64,000 nucleotides of DNA from Nostoc sp. JL33 (GTDB taxonomy: Bacteria; Cyanobacteriota; Cyanobacteriia; Cyanobacteriales; Nostocaceae): contig NZ_JABXKP010000090.1 in assembly GCF_017114985.1 (NCBI RefSeq), positions 117,828 to 181,827 on the forward strand, in the 5' to 3' direction. The notes under the pieces are model-generated. The model was given only the letters and a program-made list of their open reading frames with translations, was not told the origin of the DNA and did no database searches. Below, in pieces: positions 61,184 to 64,000 of this stretch; position 1 is the first letter of the stretch, and each line of letters opens with the position of its first letter. Made by a program: the position numbers and the translations under genes.

Positions 61184-61205
61184 TTGTTGGTTGCAAAAAA
61201 AATTT

Positions 61206-61943
61206 ATGAAACTTAATTTCACGGGTTTTAGCGATCCGGGACTTATTCGTTCTAATAATCAGGATGCTTACTATATCGACCCAGATGGGCGGTTTTTCGT
61301 TGTCGCCGATGGCATGGGTGGTCATGCCGGAGGTGAGGAGGCAAGTGGGATTGCCATTAAGGAAATTCAGGCGTATTTGGTGGCAAATTGGCAATCTTCT
61401 AAATCTTCTCAAGAATTGCTAGAGCAAGCTTTGTGGGGTGCCAATGAAGCGATTTTGCACGATCAGCAAAATCATCCTCAACGCGCCGACATGGGTACAA
61501 CGGTTGTAGCGGTAATTTTTCGCTCCCCAGAGTCGCCCTGGTGCGCTCATGTTGGCGATTCGCGGCTGTATCGCTTCCGAGAGTCGCAATTAGAACAGGT
61601 AACGGAAGACCACACTTGGGTAGCACGGGCAATCAAAATCGGTGACATCACCTTAGATGAAGCACGGTTACATCCTTTTCGTCATGTATTATCGCGCTGT
61701 TTGGGGCGTGAAGACTTGCATCAGATTGATGTGCAACCACTGGATGTAAAAATTGGCGATCGCTTGCTGTTATGTAGCGATGGCCTTACAGAAGAACTTG
61801 TCGAACAGAAGATTGCTAGCTGCCTCCAAAATACTCCTTGGCTTGATAAAGCGGCCATCTCTCTAGTTGAGGCTGCCAAAGAGCATGGAGGGCACGATAA
61901 CATCACAGTTATCATCGTCTCACTCGAAGAAAATAGTCATTAG
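61206..61943 (+). CDS. PP2C-type serine/threonine phosphatase
   Basis: About 245 residues from ATG 61206 (TTG 61191 less likely). All PP2C motifs are visible: SDPGLIRSNNQDAYY, VVADGMGGHAGGEEAS, DMGTTVVAV, HVGDSRLYR, LLCSDGLTEEL and HGGHDNITVI. It should bind two or three metal ions and reverse Ser/Thr phosphorylation. Transcription with the ABC1 kinase is likely because of the 22-bp gap; a Ser/Thr kinase gene lies about 1.3 kb away on the other strand. Confidence 0.94.
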   Translation: MKLNFTGFSDPGLIRSNNQDAYYIDPDGRFFVVADGMGGHAGGEEASGIAIKEIQAYLVANWQSSKSSQELLEQALWGANEAILHDQQNHPQRADMGTTVVAVIFRSPESPWCAHVGDSRLYRFRESQLEQVTEDHTWVARAIKIGDITLDEARLHPFRHVLSRCLGREDLHQIDVQPLDVKIGDRLLLCSDGLTEELVEQKIASCLQNTPWLDKAAISLVEAAKEHGGHDNITVIIVSLEENSH

Positions 61944-62577
61944 TCATTTCTCATTGTCCAAGGACAAAGGACAATTGACAAATGAAGTAAATATACTCAG
62001 CAATTTGTTCAGCGTGAGCATTTTTCCTTTTTACAATTTGATACAAATACTTTTAGCCTCCAAAGTTCCCTAATGAGGCTAAATTTGCATAAATTGGTAG
62101 CCTTGACATCTTGCACGTAATAAGGTATAGCGACTATAATTCAAGCTTATTACCATTCATTCCCCAACCTCCTTAAAATCCCTAGCCTGCGAGTTTCCTC
62201 CATATTGGACCAGACAGCATCTTAGTTTTTCTGAAACAGAAAAACTATTGAGGGCTAAGGATAGCACCTAAGCTTCTCCTCAAAGAAGAGTTGTGCAAAC
62301 CATCAAGGAGTGAGAAAGGTAGTTATACCTATCTGAGTCCAAACAGAGCCTATTTTCCGGAATATGGTTCGGCTGACTTGGGTGGTATATCAGTAGGATT
62401 AGGTGCAAGATATCAGAGCAGAAAAATTCCACATTTAGGAAGTGGGCAAATCTGTCAAACAGTTGTTATCTTTCTTAATACGGAGCAACAGTTGGACAGT
62501 TAAAAGTCCAATTATTATCCCATTTGGACTTCTGTAACCTAATATCACCTTTACACGTTGTTTTTTCGGAGTTAATT
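61944..62577. other. Long region upstream of nblA with hairpins
   Basis: 634 bp. Hairpins: tagcctc/gaggcta (about 62054-62081) and agtttttctg-aaa-cagaaaaact (62224-62246). The latter and further sequence may be a long nblA leader. Small open frames are not convincing. A symmetric ggtagttatacc lies at about 62319. Confidence 0.55.
62224..62246 (+). promoter_or_regulatory. Perfect 10-bp hairpin in the nblA upstream region
   Basis: agtttttctg-aaa-cagaaaaact. It has AT-rich arms and no clear T-tract, so a terminator is not certain. A role in control of nblA is possible but unproven. Confidence 0.45.
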
Positions 62578-62775
62578 ATGAACCAACCAATGAAACTATC
62601 CTTGGAACAGCAATTCAGTATCTGCTCATTTTCTACTCAGGTGCAAAATATGAGCCACGAGCAAGCTAAAGACTTTTTGGTCAAGCTCTATGAGCAAATG
62701 GTAGTGCGCGAGGCAACTTATCAAGAGCTTCTTAAGCACCAGTGGGGCTTAGATTCCGGTTCCACTATGGCATAG
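62578..62775 (+). CDS. nblA: Phycobilisome degradation protein NblA
   Basis: 65 residues from ATG 62578; an upstream TTG frame is not supported. LSLEQQFSICSFSTQVQNM is represented by LSLEQQFSICSF, followed by MSHEQAKDFLVKLYEQMV and REATYQELLKHQWG, all typical. NblA is a small helical adaptor that binds phycobiliproteins and targets them to Clp protease under nitrogen or sulfur starvation. Regulation by starvation is expected, but no clear NtcA box was found. Confidence 0.95.
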   Translation: MNQPMKLSLEQQFSICSFSTQVQNMSHEQAKDFLVKLYEQMVVREATYQELLKHQWGLDSGSTMA

Positions 62776-63245
62776 AGTCGTTCTGATGTCGCAGTGGACG
62801 ACCTCCTTCTCTTGCTTGGTTCCAAAGAGGAAAAGAGCTGGGGCTGTCGGGGCGTCAACTTCGATAAGTAATTACACAAGAGTGGCGCAAAAGTTAAACT
62901 CACTAAATTAACTAAGAATGAGCAAACATTGTCTACGGCACATCTACTGGAGTCTAGACCTAACTTTAGCTTTGTAGGCTAAATTCATTGTTTGGTTTAG
63001 CCAAACTTGTTTTTGTTTCGTCTAGTCTGAGAATCACACCTGCGTAAATTTATAATCTTCTGGAATATCTACACAGGAAGATTTAGAGAGAATTTAGATC
63101 CCCCTGCTTTGACAGTTTGTGATTTGACTCTCTATACATATAACTAGAACTTACATGTTTATATATATTTTGTTTATAAAAGTTTACATTTCTGGAGTAA
63201 CACCCCTTAGTTGCGTTTAAGATATGTAACATTAAGAAATTATTC
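62776..63245. other. Intergenic region after nblA
   Basis: 470 bp without a convincing gene. The hairpin gtttgg-tttag-ccaaac followed by ttgtttttgtttc (62990-63019) can end the nblA transcript. Confidence 0.55.
62990..63019 (+). terminator. Probable terminator after nblA
   Basis: Six-base stem gtttgg/ccaaac, loop tttag, followed by a T-rich tract; about 215 bp past the nblA stop. Confidence 0.5.
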
Positions 63246-64000
63246 TTAGCTGGAAAGATCGTGTGGAGAATCTGTATCAATATTTTCCAGTTTTGCCAGA
63301 ATTTGAGGCTTAATCTTTTCGTACTCTCTTTTGAGTAAGCTTTTACTAAATTTCGGGTCGGCAGAGGACATCAATGTATTGCTCATTGCGACCCACTCTT
63401 GTAGTCGTTGGCGCTGGGCAGAAGCGATGCTGGAAAGTAAGATATGGGTACAGCGATTTGGTGTTTCTCGTGCAAAGAACAACAGGCGGTAGTAACCTCT
63501 ATGCTCTAGTAAACGGGCAATTTCTTGACCAAGACTGGTTTTGAAATCAAGGTAATAAGGTAACCATTTAGCGCCATGTTTGCGGTTGTAGATGACAGTA
63601 ATCCATAGCAGCATGGGATGGGGAATAGAAATGAAAAGAAATTGGTTATAGCGGGTACAGAGTAAGCGCTTTTGAATTTCCTCTTGCGGTAGCATCACCC
63701 ACAGAGCTGGTAAAACCTCCCCATTGGTATGAATGGGCTGGGGAAACACAATATCGGCAATTGGTTTATTTTCGGGCCAGGAAATGGTACGAGCGATTTC
63801 ATCGTTTGACCAGGATGGCGGCAAATCGGCTTTTTTCTTTAGTTCAACAACCTTAGGGGTAAGTATAGTAGCAGGAACTAGAGCATGGCTGCCTTGCTTA
63901 GGGATGCGTGTATGCTCAGGCTTTTCTAGAGATGCTAAAACTCTTAGGATTTCAGCGATATTTTGGGGGCGATCGCGTGGTACTTTAGCTAGACAACTCA
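63246..64000 (-). CDS. Serine/threonine protein kinase, C-terminal part (runs off the window)
   Basis: The frame is open to the window edge and ends at 63246. At the edge it reads SCLAKVPRDRPQNIAEIL, the last helix of a Hanks-type kinase domain (usual AKDPxxRP), followed by a linker and an extension of about 200 residues with ISWPENKPIADIVFPQP, WVMLPQEEIQKRL and LEHRGYYRLLFFARE. The extension is a recurrent cyanobacterial C-terminal module of unknown role. Opposite strand to the PP2C gene; a functional link is possible but unproven. Confidence 0.82.
   Translation of the reverse strand, partial: SCLAKVPRDRPQNIAEILRVLASLEKPEHTRIPKQGSHALVPATILTPKVVELKKKADLPPSWSNDEIARTISWPENKPIADIVFPQPIHTNGEVLPALWVMLPQEEIQKRLLCTRYNQFLFISIPHPMLLWITVIYNRKHGAKWLPYYLDFKTSLGQEIARLLEHRGYYRLLFFARETPNRCTHILLSSIASAQRQRLQEWVAMSNTLMSSADPKFSKSLLKREYEKIKPQILAKLENIDTDSPHDLSS

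Noticed and set aside
62291..62503. 70-residue open frame upstream of nblA
   Set aside because: Starts with TTG, no ribosome site, no recognisable family; the region is more likely leader or promoter.
62721..62903. Minus-strand open frame overlapping the nblA end
   Set aside because: Overlaps a certain gene in antisense and has no family features.

Overview
The window comes from a filamentous, probably heterocyst-forming cyanobacterium of the Nostoc/Anabaena type. Evidence: many GCGATCGC (HIP1) sites, heptamer-type short tandem repeats between genes, photosystem II small subunits (psbK, psbM, psbZ), the phycobilisome degradation protein NblA, the proton-extrusion protein PxcA, and many small dispersed repeats, several inserted in frame inside genes. 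Assignments rest on motifs and remembered family features; no database search was run.

Layout. 1-210: 21-bp tandem repeat. 384-3156: M16 peptidase, fructosamine-kinase-like protein, TMEM14-like protein. 3244-7458: three same-strand genes, a P-loop ATPase (DUF815-like), a membrane-anchored coiled-coil protein with a TerB-C-like end, and a BrxD/DUF2791-like ATPase, followed by a MITE-like element. 7842-10901: fasciclin protein, Mrp ATPase, HEAT-repeat protein, small 2x[4Fe-4S] ferredoxin. 10979-12617: an inserted segment with a REP-associated tyrosine transposase, two MITE copies and a pentapeptide-repeat gene, bounded by a 163-bp direct duplication. 12727-17058: two acetyltransferases, a methyltransferase, a HAD hydrolase and an AprA/fumarate-reductase-like flavoprotein.

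17641-28713 is the main accessory region: a type III-A CRISPR-Cas effector operon on the minus strand (csx3, csx3-ATPase fusion, cas10 without an HD motif, csm2, csm3, csm4, csm5, cas6, and a CARF-HEPN Csx1-like RNase), with a divergent WYL-type regulator gene. A perfect 7+6+7 palindrome lies in the divergent promoter region. There is no cas1/cas2 and no CRISPR array in the window. The gene set suggests cyclic-oligoadenylate signalling: Cas10 palm as synthetase, the CARF-HEPN protein as effector, two Csx3 proteins as candidate off-switches.

28877-43620 is mixed: FAD monooxygenase, TPR-glycosyltransferase, pxcA, an IS1341-type TnpB element next to the pxcA stop codon, PPK2, split CheB and CheR-PAS genes, Uma2 nuclease, a truncated miaE, VOC and GNAT proteins, ComF-like phosphoribosyltransferase, PPC-domain protein, cobS. 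43997-54000 holds tgt, psbK, a 2Fe-2S ferredoxin, psbM inside a long inverted repeat, a universal stress protein, a second pentapeptide protein, a proA2-like gene, tRNA-Gly(GCC), ribH and psbZ. 54383-64000 holds a DHH/CBS/CCA-adding fusion protein, a second Uma2 protein with a heptad tail, an ABC-F fragment, a short DUF6825-like protein, an ABC1/UbiB kinase followed by a PP2C phosphatase, nblA, and the C-terminal part of a Ser/Thr kinase running off the window edge.
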